DNA of 44,355 nucleotides from Stentor coeruleus. Lineage: Eukaryota > Ciliophora > Heterotrichea > Heterotrichida > Stentoridae. The DNA lies in the NCBI GenBank assembly GCA_001970955.1, contig MPUH01000590.1, forward strand, positions 1 to 44,355, written 5' to 3'. Both the position numbers and the translations under genes were made by a program. Each line of letters starts with the position of its first letter. Position 1 is the first letter of the stretch. Under the pieces are notes generated by a model that was not told the origin of the DNA, ran no database searches, and was given only the letters and a program-made list of their open reading frames with translations. Shown in pieces: positions 18,597 through 28,599 of the stretch.

Positions 18597-20405
18597 ATGT
18601 CAAAAGGTCCAGAAACCACTGTGAAAGCTGAATTGAACAAGCACATAAATTCAAAGCTCTTTCAAAAATTCCTGGTCAAAGAAGCAGCGAAAATCCCTGA
18701 AGTTCCTCAAGTGAAAAAAATCCCAAAGCCTGTCTTACGTAAATCCCCTCAACGAATTTTCCAAGGTGAAAACGAAGATTCTGATGATGACAGAAGAAAA
18801 AGTACATCAAGACATTTAAATAAATCTATGTCACAAAGAAGTTCATTGAAAAATTTTAAAGATTTATCACCAGTCCCATATTCAAGGTCTCCATTGAAAG
18901 TTAACCAATTATATGATTTAAATGTTTCTGACCCTAGGAATAGTCATTATGATTCACCTGATGCTATGAGACCACCATGGGTAAAAAATGATGAACCTAA
19001 ACCTCAGAATTATATACCAGTTTATACTGTAGACCCATTATTACTTAAACAATATGAAGGTGAAAAAGCCAATTTACATGAAGAATTGAGGAAAAGTAGG
19101 GAAAAGTATGAGGAAATGATGAAGAAAAAGAATGAAGAGATTAAAAAGATGCAGAAAGTTATTGAGAATTTAAAACTGCAGAATATGGATTTACAGGAAA
19201 AAGTTGTGTATAATGAGGAAAATGAAAGGAAAATCGCTAGTTTGAAAGCTGAGAGGGATGTTTTGGATAGGAAAGTTCATGGTTTAGAGTCGGATGTTGA
19301 GAATGCGAGAAGGCAGTTGGAATATGAAAAAGGGAATACTGAGAATTTTAAAATCCAGATTGAAGAAGTTGATAGAAACAGTAGGACAAAAACACAGGAT
19401 GTTGAAAGGGATTTAAGGGGTACTAAAGATAGAAATGATGAATTAGAAAGGCAGTTGGTAAGAGAAAAGGAACGATATGAGGATTTAGAAAGAAAGTTTA
19501 CAAAGTCTAAAGAACGAGTTTTTGCTTTACAAGGAGAAGTTACAAGAGCTGAAGAGAAAATAAAGCGACTTGACTATGATTTACAAGATACAAAAGACCG
19601 ATTGTCAAATGAAACAGCCCAACAACTTAGAGAAACTGAAGGTCTTCGGAGGAAAATTGAAGAACTGACTGAAGAAGTAGTTCGTAGGGATCGAGCTGAA
19701 GAGTTACGTAAAGAGTTTTATGAGACTAGAAAAGAACTTACAGAAAGGCTTTATCAATCTCAACGTGAATTAGCTGATTTAAGAAAAGATCATACAGAAT
19801 CTAAACGTGAGCTTGGAGAATACAAGCAAAAAAGGGCTGATATTGATAGAGATTTTTACCATAATCGTGATGATGTTAATAGCAAAAGAGATGTTGTTGA
19901 TAATAGAAAAGATTATCAGTTTAATAGAGATCCTATAGAAAATAGAAGAGATGTTTGGGATAATCGGGCTGAAAGTTGGGATAACAGAAGGGAAACTAGG
20001 GAAAATCATAGAGAAATGTATGATGAGAAAATAAATAAAAGGGATAATAGAGAAAATCGTAGAGAAAATACTGATAATGTTATTGAAATGAAAAGGGAAA
20101 GTAGTAGAAAAAGGTTAAAAGACCCGAATGAATACTCGGATCGTAGAAGCGACCCTATTACTTGGAGAAAAAGAGAACCAAGTCCTAAAGGAAAAATACC
20201 AGAAAATCGTCAGGGGTTGGAAAATAAACTCATGTCGATGCAGATGGAAAAACAAAGACTTGAAGATGAATTGGTAAAATTACCCCCTTCAGTTAGGAAA
20301 ATAGCTCAGATTAAAAGAAAAGAAGAGATTGACTTGGAACTTGAGATTTTAAATGCCAATATCTCTACGATTAAAAGTAAACTTAGAGGGTTAAACGCTT
20401 TATAA
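18597..20405 (+). CDS. Long coiled-coil protein with an RD/RE-rich repeat region, 602 aa
   Basis: Clean ORF from ATG (MSKGPETTVK). Residues 1-145 are basic, Ser/Pro-rich and probably disordered. Residues about 150-430 are a continuous coiled coil (for example EELRKSREKYEEMMKKKNEE). Residues about 430-500 hold degenerate short repeats of the NRRD/DNRRE kind. The C-terminus (about 545-602) is a separate helical pair (EKQRLEDELVKLPPSVRKIA, then EEIDLELEILNANISTIKSKLR). No membrane segment. Probably a cytoskeletal, centriolar or ciliary scaffold by architecture; no specific family recognised. Confidence 0.85.
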   Translation: MSKGPETTVKAELNKHINSKLFQKFLVKEAAKIPEVPQVKKIPKPVLRKSPQRIFQGENEDSDDDRRKSTSRHLNKSMSQRSSLKNFKDLSPVPYSRSPLKVNQLYDLNVSDPRNSHYDSPDAMRPPWVKNDEPKPQNYIPVYTVDPLLLKQYEGEKANLHEELRKSREKYEEMMKKKNEEIKKMQKVIENLKLQNMDLQEKVVYNEENERKIASLKAERDVLDRKVHGLESDVENARRQLEYEKGNTENFKIQIEEVDRNSRTKTQDVERDLRGTKDRNDELERQLVREKERYEDLERKFTKSKERVFALQGEVTRAEEKIKRLDYDLQDTKDRLSNETAQQLRETEGLRRKIEELTEEVVRRDRAEELRKEFYETRKELTERLYQSQRELADLRKDHTESKRELGEYKQKRADIDRDFYHNRDDVNSKRDVVDNRKDYQFNRDPIENRRDVWDNRAESWDNRRETRENHREMYDEKINKRDNRENRRENTDNVIEMKRESSRKRLKDPNEYSDRRSDPITWRKREPSPKGKIPENRQGLENKLMSMQMEKQRLEDELVKLPPSVRKIAQIKRKEEIDLELEILNANISTIKSKLRGLNAL

Positions 20406-20576
20406 TTAGTAGTTGATATGTTGATTATATTTTATAAGGAAGTTGTAGAGATAATGATGATATTTTGGATTTAGTTTGGAATAATCAGTTTTTATATATG
20501 AGAAATGTTATGATGTTTAAGGGTTATGATTGTGGTAGAGGATTTGAAGTAGAAATATTGTTTGGCATTTTTATAA

Positions 20577-21167
20577 ATGGGTCTTCCTTGTGCATTTTTT
20601 GCTAAAATAGGTCTTGATTTAGGTTTTCTTATATTCCTTGCCCTAGTATTTTCATCAACAATCTTCACATACATGCAAACTTTGAAAGCGTCCTTGACAT
20701 CAATATATTTCTCAAATGGCTACCTTACTATAGACATATCAGCATTTCCTTTAGAAGACTGTGATGATTACTTTTATGAAGATGTATGCAAAAGAATATC
20801 ACACATTATATACGCAGGAACTTTTTATATAATCTTCTCTGGGCTATCAGTGATTTTATTAATTTTAGGTGCAGGATCATTTCTCGCAGCGTACTGTGGA
20901 GTAGAATCAAGATTTTTCAGGTTAAAATGTTATCATTTTGTATATCCTTTAGTTTATACAATAGGCTTTGCTGGGTATTTACTTATTTCAGGGTATTATA
21001 GTTTGAGTGATTTTGGACTTGGTCATGAATATGGTAGCAATTCAGGTGCAGGACTTTATTTAATGTATATTTGTGAAACTATGGCTGTTTTAAGCTTATT
21101 CTTTTACATATACAGCAATAGCTCAAATTGTATCTGCGATACTGAAAAAAGCCTTTTAGATAACTAA
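20577..21167 (+). CDS. Four-helix integral membrane protein, 196 aa
   Basis: ATG at 20577. Hydrophobic segments lie at about residues 8-32, 77-103, 116-138 and 156-178, with a Cys-containing loop between helices 1 and 2 (EDCDDYFYEDVCKRI) and a short cytoplasmic tail with Cys (NCICDTEKSLLDN). The topology and the Cys-bearing first loop recall tetraspan-type proteins, but the CCG motif of true tetraspanins is absent. Function unknown. Confidence 0.75.
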   Translation: MGLPCAFFAKIGLDLGFLIFLALVFSSTIFTYMQTLKASLTSIYFSNGYLTIDISAFPLEDCDDYFYEDVCKRISHIIYAGTFYIIFSGLSVILLILGAGSFLAAYCGVESRFFRLKCYHFVYPLVYTIGFAGYLLISGYYSLSDFGLGHEYGSNSGAGLYLMYICETMAVLSLFFYIYSNSSNCICDTEKSLLDN

Positions 21168-22903
21168 TGGATAACTTAGGATTTCTTCTTTAATTTTTTT
21201 ATAACAAACAATATTTGTATTTTTTATATTAATTTTCGAGTTTAATCATATATAAACAAATCCATCTAAGAAATTTGCAAACTTTTAATCAGTATAGAAT
21301 ATATATTTAAAGTTATCATTCATAATATAATTAAACATTTTTTTTATAGTTATTATAATCTGAACCTTAACACCCACTTCTAATTTTACTATAAAAATTG
21401 TATTTTGTATAAGTCAATTACCCAAAACAATTTTCTTACAGTTTAAACCCTAAAAAAATAGAATTTCAAAGATATAGTATTTCTTCAAATAACTTTTTTG
21501 ATTTCATCAGGTATAGGAGCTTCCCCAGTTAAAAATTTCTCAACAAAAATATTATCGAGCTTTTTAGTGAGGTAGATAATCTTTTTATACAGAGGATATT
21601 AAGTAAAAAAGGATGTTTATAAATATGTTGCTTGCTTGTTTGATATTTTTTTTGAAGAATTAGTGTGGGTTTATATAAAATAAGAGTAAAATATATGATT
21701 TTGAATATGTAAAGATAGTTATGTAATATTTTGCAAGAAGAGTATTATAAAAAGTTATTTTTTATTATATAATACTTATATAGAGGGAAAATCAAAAAAA
21801 ATCTTAATGTGTCTACCCAATAAATCATATATTTTTGCATGACAAAATGAGTTTAGTAGTTTTACAATATTATCCCAGCTTGTTTTATCATAAAACTCAA
21901 TTGCTTGACTAAACTTTTTATATAATTGTATATGAATTATACACATATCTGTGTGTTGAACATAATATATGTAATTATAATAATTACATATAGAAGACAT
22001 TAATTTTTTTATATACTATTAGAACACCATTTCATGAAGTAATATTCAATATAAATACTCTAAGAAAATGCAATAAATCATTATTAGAATCCAATTGCAA
22101 ATTTTTAATATAGTTAAATTTTTAATAAATTCATTCTTTAATAACGCTTTTTATAACTATTTAAAAGAAACCTTTAACAGCCATAAATACTTATACCTGA
22201 AGTATAATTAATAGGATTTTATTATATAAACATAAAACACAGTAATCATGTTTATCATTGAAACATATACTTTAAATCAAAAAAGTAAAAAAAGGATTAA
22301 AAAATATTGATGTCTAGTTTTCAATAAAAACCATCATCTTTAAAAATATTTCTAACAAAAACACTATATGCTTTTCTTATATTATTTATTATTAACATAA
22401 TCATCATTTACAAATAAATATTTTTCACTACTTGCTTTTTACTATTACTAACCCAATCACAAATCTAAAACATTGGTTAAATAATTCCTTTTCATATTGA
22501 TTTCCTTATATAAAAACTAATTAAGAAAATACTGGGTTCTAGGTTTATATGATTTTTAGAAAGAGTTTTTTATATAGAATTTTAATAGATAATAAGATTT
22601 TATTAAATGATCTTTATTATTTATTGATATAAAGAAGTGTGAGAAGATTTTATAATTATATAATTTTTGAAGAAGATAAGATTTGGCTATTTATGATTTT
22701 TATTACTAAAACTTTTATTCTCAAACTTCTCACAAGCATCACAAACTGTAAAAGCATTAAAAAGTATCAGAAATTTACCATCAAAAAAATATTCTGCTTT
22801 TTTTCTGAAGTAAATAAACTAATCTCTAAAACCCATTCTCTAATTACTTCCTAGATTTTTAGAATCCTATTTAGAGTAAGAAACCTATTAGCCTATGAAT
22901 CCG
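21168..22903. other. Gene-free 1.7 kb spacer
   Basis: AT-rich with frequent stops. A 74-codon frame on the minus strand (21776-22000, ATG start) and a 71-codon frame on the plus strand (22639-22854, non-ATG start) are too short and too biased to call. The minus one (KFSQAIEFYDKTSWDNIVKL) reads most like protein and could be a gene remnant. Confidence 0.5.
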
Positions 22904-23935
22904 TTATCTCTCGATGAGCATAGGATCAGCCAAATAAGCCTTAAGTTCCTGAATAAGAAGATCGTTCTTATAGTTATCAGCTACAAGATCGTATATCTGC
23001 GAATCCAAGTCTCTTATCTCCTTTTCTAAGCTCAGAACATTTCCAGCCACATCAGATTCTCCTGAGACATTCGAAAGACCATCATTTCCTTTTCTCTTAC
23101 AATATTTCTTTTTTGGCACAGTCGGATCACTGAAACTTGACAAAACAATATTCTCTAAAAAGTACTTTTCTTCTTCATTTAAATCAATAACCTCAACAAT
23201 CATCTCTTCCCAATCATAAAAGTGATATTCGTCAATAGTGATATAGTAATTCGACATATCGTTCAAAGGTTCAAAGATAGAACTGCTCACTGTTCCTGAG
23301 ATAAAGAATTTGCTTCCATAAACACCAAAGTTGATGATATTGAGATGGTTATTGCATATATGGCAACGAGAAGTTGATACAATTTCAGAGCAGTTGACCT
23401 GAGAATTCGCTCCAACAAATCCGAAATTTTTCATTTTATATAAGCTGCAGTTGCCACGAGAACATCTGAACTCAGCATAAAGCCCGGGTTCGTTTGGTAT
23501 CTCGACAGTTTTTTCAATTTTTTTGCAGAGGTTTTCTAGCATGGGTTTATCTTGTAAATATTTTTCTTTACTTTGTTCTAAGTTCTGTTTAATCTCTATG
23601 CTGTTAATAACGAACTGAAGAAAATGTCTTGTATGCTCATCTTCTGTAGATTTAGTCAAACTTGGTAAGTAAACGTTATTTATCCAAAAACTGAAGGATT
23701 CTCTGAAAGTTTTTTTGGAGATTAATTTGTCTAAGAACTCATAGGACATTGACTTAAATCTTTCAGTTGAGTTGAGGTTGTCTGGACTTAAACATTTGAC
23801 CCAGTCCCAAAAACGATATATGTTCATATCATCTTTTGCTAGCTTACAATTCCATGAGAAGAAAATTCTTAGGACTTTTTTCCTTTGATGCTCCTTCGCT
23901 TTGGGGTCAAGTTTTGATAATAATATCTTTTCCAT
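22904..23935 (-). CDS. Unknown protein with a candidate zinc-binding Cys cluster, 343 aa
   Basis: Starts at ATG 23935. The N-terminal 140 residues are helical and charged. Residues 158-194 contain C158, C163, C182, C191 and C194 (CSRGNC ... CHICNNHL), spacing suitable for a zinc ribbon. A beta-rich section follows (NFGVYGSKFFISGTVSSSIF, YYITIDEYHFYDW), then a basic linker and a C-terminal coiled coil (about 290-330). No family recognised. The first codons and promoter are duplicated across the N at 23981. Confidence 0.75.
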   Translation of the reverse strand: MEKILLSKLDPKAKEHQRKKVLRIFFSWNCKLAKDDMNIYRFWDWVKCLSPDNLNSTERFKSMSYEFLDKLISKKTFRESFSFWINNVYLPSLTKSTEDEHTRHFLQFVINSIEIKQNLEQSKEKYLQDKPMLENLCKKIEKTVEIPNEPGLYAEFRCSRGNCSLYKMKNFGFVGANSQVNCSEIVSTSRCHICNNHLNIINFGVYGSKFFISGTVSSSIFEPLNDMSNYYITIDEYHFYDWEEMIVEVIDLNEEEKYFLENIVLSSFSDPTVPKKKYCKRKGNDGLSNVSGESDVAGNVLSLEKEIRDLDSQIYDLVADNYKNDLLIQELKAYLADPMLIER

Positions 23936-24042
23936 TAGACGCTTTTCTATCCTATTTAGTATTTACGCTTGAGTTTTAGANATAATATCTTTTCCATTAG
24001 ACGCTTTTCTATCCTATTTAGTATTTACGCTTGAGTTTTAGA
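23920..24042. repeat. 61-bp direct duplication across a single N (23981)
   Basis: 23920-23980 equals 23982-24042. The copy includes the start codon of the minus-strand gene, so the second start codon near 23997 is probably not real. Confidence 0.9.
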
Positions 24043-25204
24043 TCTTGGCAAGGAACGATAATAATGGCCTTTGCAAGATTTCAGACCTTTCGAGGATTGA
24101 TTTTTCGATTTCTGCTTACGCCGTACATTAAAGTCTTTCATTTTATTTTTTAGTGGCTTTAAGAGATTTGAAAGGAAAAAAATGAGACCATTCTCCTATA
24201 AGAGTCCTACTGGAGATAAAATCTCATGGTTTTAAAGAGTTTTTCATAGAGAATACCGAATAGATGATTCACCATAGTAAAACTAGATTATATATAAAAA
24301 TATATATAATACTAGAGAAATAGGATAGGAATTGTGAAATAACTTCAGTAAAGAACAGTTTAAATATTATATTTAAAAATAGCCTTAAGATTATTAATTA
24401 TTAGGCTAAATTGGGTAGACACATGGATGATTATATAATAGAATTTTATATTAAATCAGCTTTGATCTAATAAAATCAGACATAAGATTACTTATTTGTA
24501 AAGATTGAGTTTGGAATTTGAATATTTTACGATAAGTCCTATGAAGATAATCATTTGAGAATTATATAAGGATGATAAGATTTTGGTTATATTAGGGTGG
24601 ATTGTAAGGATTAGATTTATGAGTGGATTTATATATGTGGCTATGGAAACTGTATTTGGAATAGGACTTGGAAATTTTAGGCTTTGGTAAATTGTTGAAA
24701 ATATGAGCAAGTGGGATTATAACAAATTTCAGATTGGGTATAGGATAAAATAAGGTTTTTATTTTTGAAAGAGTAGTGGAAGGAGTAATATTTGATTGTG
24801 TGTGTTTATAATTTTAATACTAAAGCTAGTGCTATTTGAAAATTATATAATTGTGAAATGCTGATAATATGGATGCTGATATTAATAGGTGTAGTTTGGA
24901 TAAAGGTAATTAAAAATTAGCCCTAACCCCATCTATACTACCAATACTATTCTATCATTATCCAACTTGCAAACTAATCCTTAAATAGCCCATATCTCTA
25001 TCTAAACCCATCAACATCTTAAAAAAAAAAATTCTTTCACATTCTAAATCTCTTAATCCTCAAAAAATCTTTTTATTTAAAATCCTCCCTATAAACCTAT
25101 ACAAAAATCCTATAAAGCTCTTCTATAAAAACTTAAGATTCTATATCAAAATAAGTATATTTACTTAAAAAACTTTAGTCATATTGCATATATGGATATA
25201 AAAT
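24043..25204. promoter_or_regulatory. Divergent intergenic region with a sharp G-rich to C-rich switch near 24910
   Basis: No gene seen; a 72-codon minus frame at 24492-24710 is a by-product of composition. Up to about 24910 the + strand is G/T-rich and C-poor; from there to the next start it is C/A-rich and G-poor. Because the flanking genes diverge, each has a C-rich upstream flank on its own sense strand, and the switch point is the likely border of two promoters. Confidence 0.45.
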
Positions 25205-25585
25205 ATGCCTAGGTATACTTACTCGGCCATGGACCGCATTCCTGAATCAGAAAGGGTGAGAATTGGATACCGTGATCAAGACTTTCTTGAAGCCATTGGA
25301 TGCAGAACATGCTTTCAAAAAGCTGTGACCACAACTATTCCTTTTATGGCAGCCTATGTTTACTTCAAAGAATTTCAGTTAAAATATGGGCATTATCCAG
25401 TGTTAAGAGCTAGTGCTTTAATCAGTGAGTTCCCTCTTAGACGTATGGTTCATTATTTTCTCCCAATTGCTGGCTTTACTGTAGGTGTCTGGTGGCTTGA
25501 ATTAACTTATACACGTTGCGTACTTGGACTTCAAGGAGCAGCACCTTTGCCTGACCAGATTATTAAGAGAAACTCACATCCTTAA
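25205..25585 (+). CDS. Small membrane protein with two predicted helices, 126 aa
   Basis: ATG at 25205 (MPRYTYSAMDRIPESERVRI). Two hydrophobic segments at about residues 40-57 (VTTTIPFMAAYVYFKEF) and 80-100 (MVHYFLPIAGFTVGVWWLEL), with a conserved-looking tail GLQGAAPLPDQII. The codon use is less AT-biased than its surroundings, suggesting good expression. It could be a small subunit of a mitochondrial inner-membrane complex, as many such ciliate subunits look like this, but nothing in the sequence proves it. Confidence 0.7.
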   Translation: MPRYTYSAMDRIPESERVRIGYRDQDFLEAIGCRTCFQKAVTTTIPFMAAYVYFKEFQLKYGHYPVLRASALISEFPLRRMVHYFLPIAGFTVGVWWLELTYTRCVLGLQGAAPLPDQIIKRNSHP

Positions 25586-25852
25586 AACCTAAGGACTTTA
25601 GATTTATTCTTCACATTTACTAAATATATACATTCTACTTATCCTACAATATTTCACTATAATCATAAAGGTTTGAAATAAATCTATCAAATAAAAACTC
25701 ATACATTATTAACTTTTTAAGAGGATTGAGGTAAGGTTTCTATATATAAATATGAATGAATTATATTTTGCTAGTCTTCAAACTGAATATGAAAAATTTA
25801 TCATAACCAAGTGTGGTTTATATTTAAGGTTAAATATAATGTTTTTTAGTCA

Positions 25853-26105
25853 AATTTTTTGTGTTTCAATATAATTTTAATACGATATATTGTCTTATTT
25901 TTTAATCTTACCATACATCATATTAATTTGAATTCATTTTTGAAAATTTATCTATAAAAGGAAAATAATAATCCTTATNAATTTTTTGTGTTTCAATATA
26001 ATTTTAATACGATATATTGTCTTATTTTTTAATCTTACCATACCTCATATTAATTTGAATTCATTTTTGAAAATTTATCTATAAAAGGAAAATAATAATC
26101 CTTAT
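25853..26105. repeat. 126-bp direct duplication across a single N (25979)
   Basis: 25853-25978 and 25980-26105 match, with at least one substitution (CATACATC versus CATACCTC). It lies in the AT-rich spacer between 25586 and 26365, in which I see no gene. Confidence 0.9.
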
Positions 26106-26365
26106 GCAAAGTTTCATAACCATGTAAGTAGTGTTTTTTATTTTTTTTAAAGCCTGTCGATACACAAAAAAAAAGTTTTCAGTATAAAACTTAGTATTTT
26201 AGTATTATTTTTCCGATTTAAATATAATTTTGATTCCACTTCAAATGAAAATTTTAAACAGATTGTATATATGCTGATAAGAAAATTTATTATAAGTTAG
26301 AGAATATCAATTTAAAAAAATCAGGTAACAATTTTTTCTTATAAAAGGGGATTTATTGATTTAAG

Positions 26366-26884
26366 TTATTTATGTCTAAGGGTTCTACTAATCAGCTCCT
26401 TTTTTTTAGAAAAGGTGTTTCGTGGGTCAGTTTTAATATCATCAATTATGTTGAGGATTTCTATTGAGTCTTTAGCAAGTTGGTTTGGTTTTATATAGCT
26501 TTTCTTTGCGAAAAGGTCGAGGTATTCACTTGCGTTTTGTTTTTGTATTTTAGGAATATGGCCTCCGTTATTTATCCTTGTCCAATTGACTGCTGTAGTT
26601 GGTTTAGGTTTAGCTGGTAAGTGCATATCAAGACTAAGTTTTGCTTTTGTATTGATATAATCAGTAAACAAATTAACTGTCTGTTGATCAAAAACATTAA
26701 ACTTTTTTCCTGGGGTTAATGATAAATACTTATAATCTCTTTGAAGACTATATTTACCTTCTGTGCTTTTAACTCTATTACCTTTCAAATCATTTTCCTT
26801 CCACACACGTTCTTTCCAATAATTGTGATCTAAATGCGGGGTGATTCCTTTTCTCTGTACATCTTTGGGTGTATGTGTAAACAT
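26366..26884 (-). CDS. Unknown protein, 172 aa
   Basis: Starts at ATG 26884 (MFTHTPKDVQRKGITPHLDH) and ends in a basic tail (SKKKELISRTLRHK). Basic, hydrophilic, rich in Y, W and N, with no signal peptide or membrane segment. Not recognised. It is divergent from the phosphatase gene, with 188 nt between the two start codons. Confidence 0.7.
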   Translation of the reverse strand: MFTHTPKDVQRKGITPHLDHNYWKERVWKENDLKGNRVKSTEGKYSLQRDYKYLSLTPGKKFNVFDQQTVNLFTDYINTKAKLSLDMHLPAKPKPTTAVNWTRINNGGHIPKIQKQNASEYLDLFAKKSYIKPNQLAKDSIEILNIIDDIKTDPRNTFSKKKELISRTLRHK

Positions 26885-27072
26885 TATAATAGAATATACT
26901 GTGGGATATTTAAAAAATGCATAATGATTTATAAGAGAAAATTACTAGACGAAACGATAAAATGAAGCTTAAAACTAGAGTTAAACTCATCATTTAAAAT
27001 CAGAAAACTAATATTTGCATTAAAACAACACCTAACCCACAAGAAAATGGATTTAATGAAGAAATAAAAATA

Positions 27073-28599
27073 ATGCAAAATAATTCTCAGCACAACTTTA
27101 CCGAAGAAAATAAATCAAAGCTTAGACTTTGGAAACAAAAAGCTGAAGCATTATATATTCAAAAATGGTGTCTTAAATGGAAATTTGCATGTTATTTTTA
27201 TCTGAAACAACAATTAATCGCGATCAGAACTGCAGCATCTATTCTCATCCAAAAACGAATTCGAGGTTGGTTAGTTAGAAAAGCAGTCAAACCCATCCTA
27301 ATCAAAAAAATAATCAAATGGGAACACGGTGGTCAAACCGTCTTAGTATTCGGAACTTTTACTAATTCCCCATGGGTAGAGCCTATACCAATGCTTTTCA
27401 ACAAATACTTATCATATCATATCTCAACAATTTTAAGTGATAAAACAATACTCCCAGGTGATTATCTGGTCAAATTTCAAATTGATGGAGAATGGAAATG
27501 TAATGGTAACCTTCCTATATCAATAGACGAAAAAGGTAACTATAACAATGTACTTATAGTAATCAGAAAAACTAAAAGATTACATCGTTCAATGAGATTA
27601 AGAAGCATTTCACATGATGTTTTTACTAATGAGTCAATTGTCATAAGTAACAAAAATTCTCCTATTTTGTTCACTCGATCATGTATGAGTAGTGGGCCTC
27701 CTAATAAGTTGGATTTATATAATTCAGTACCTAATCGGGAGGTAAAATTGGTTATGGGGAGGTTTATGGCAGCAAAGCCTAGAAGTAAAGTTTCAGAAAA
27801 AATTGAAAGTGCTGATGCGTATTTTTTCAACACAAAACTACAGGTTTTTGCTATTGCTGATGGGGTTAGTGAATGGGATGAATATGGAATTAAAGCTTCT
27901 GATTTCTCTAGAGAACTTATTAAAAATTTACATGAATGCATATCAGAAAAGACTATTGATAAGGATTCACTTGAACAGGATATATGCACTGCTTATAATA
28001 TAGTGAAAAGCTATGGGAGTAGCACTATTTTGGCTGGGGTTTGCAAAGATTCTATGCTACATACAATTTCGCTTGGGGATTCTGGGTATATGGTACTTCG
28101 TCCTAAAGAATTCTCAAAAGGGCTTATGATAGTCTATAAATCCTCAGCACAACAACACTCTTTTAACTGCCCTTATCAACTAACCCACCTTCCTAACGAA
28201 CAAGATTATGAGTCTCTTATCAACTCCGGTTATAATCTTCTTATAAACTTATTAAAACAACGAAATCGAAGCTATGACTCTATAGTAGATTCAGTACAAG
28301 AGATTATCCCTCTAAGAAATGGGGATATTATTATAGCAGCTACTGATGGACTTTATGATAATCTTTATGATCAAGATATAGTAACTATTACTGAACGTCA
28401 TTATATAAAACATACTAGTGAAAATTTAGCTAATTTATTACCAAAAATATTAGTCCATGAAGCTTTAAAGAAAAGCTGGGATAATACTTATAGATCACCG
28501 TTTTCAAGAAATGCTGCTAAGGTTGGTAAGAAGTTTATTGGTGGAAAATTAGATGATATAACTGTTTTAGTATTAGTTGCAGTAAGTTATCTTGAGTAA
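27073..28599 (+). CDS. IQ motif + glycogen-binding-like domain + PTC7-type PPM phosphatase fusion, 508 aa
   Basis: Single ORF from ATG. Residues about 57-70 are an IQ motif (ILIQKRIRGWLVRK), a calmodulin-type binding helix. Residues about 83-165 match the AMPK-beta/CBM48 E-set fold: WEHGGQTVLVFGTF...W, then FQIDGEWKCNGN and DEKGNYNNVLIV. Residues about 235-508 are a PPM serine/threonine phosphatase of the PTC7 kind: D248 in ADAY, IADGV (D263), YGSSTIL, SLGDSGYMVLR, QQHSFNCPYQLT, ATDGLYDN (D425) and GGKLDDITVLV (D494/D495). The metal-binding Asp residues are all present, so it should be active. The combination suggests a phosphatase steered by Ca/calmodulin and by a carbohydrate or kinase-scaffold surface; that link is inference. 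Confidence 0.9.
   Translation: MQNNSQHNFTEENKSKLRLWKQKAEALYIQKWCLKWKFACYFYLKQQLIAIRTAASILIQKRIRGWLVRKAVKPILIKKIIKWEHGGQTVLVFGTFTNSPWVEPIPMLFNKYLSYHISTILSDKTILPGDYLVKFQIDGEWKCNGNLPISIDEKGNYNNVLIVIRKTKRLHRSMRLRSISHDVFTNESIVISNKNSPILFTRSCMSSGPPNKLDLYNSVPNREVKLVMGRFMAAKPRSKVSEKIESADAYFFNTKLQVFAIADGVSEWDEYGIKASDFSRELIKNLHECISEKTIDKDSLEQDICTAYNIVKSYGSSTILAGVCKDSMLHTISLGDSGYMVLRPKEFSKGLMIVYKSSAQQHSFNCPYQLTHLPNEQDYESLINSGYNLLINLLKQRNRSYDSIVDSVQEIIPLRNGDIIIAATDGLYDNLYDQDIVTITERHYIKHTSENLANLLPKILVHEALKKSWDNTYRSPFSRNAAKVGKKFIGGKLDDITVLVLVAVSYLE

Noticed and set aside
21776..22000. 74-codon minus-strand frame
   Set aside because: Composition is extremely AT-biased and there is no support beyond an ATG and a few protein-like residues; kept only as a possible remnant in the spacer entry.
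21807..24425. A 15-base inverted match (ATGTGTCTACCCAAT near 21807 and its complement near 24411)
   Set aside because: One such match is expected by chance in a window of this size and composition, and the flanks do not match.
24492..24710. 72-codon minus-strand frame
   Set aside because: It falls in the G-rich flank of a divergent spacer, where base skew alone removes minus-strand stops.
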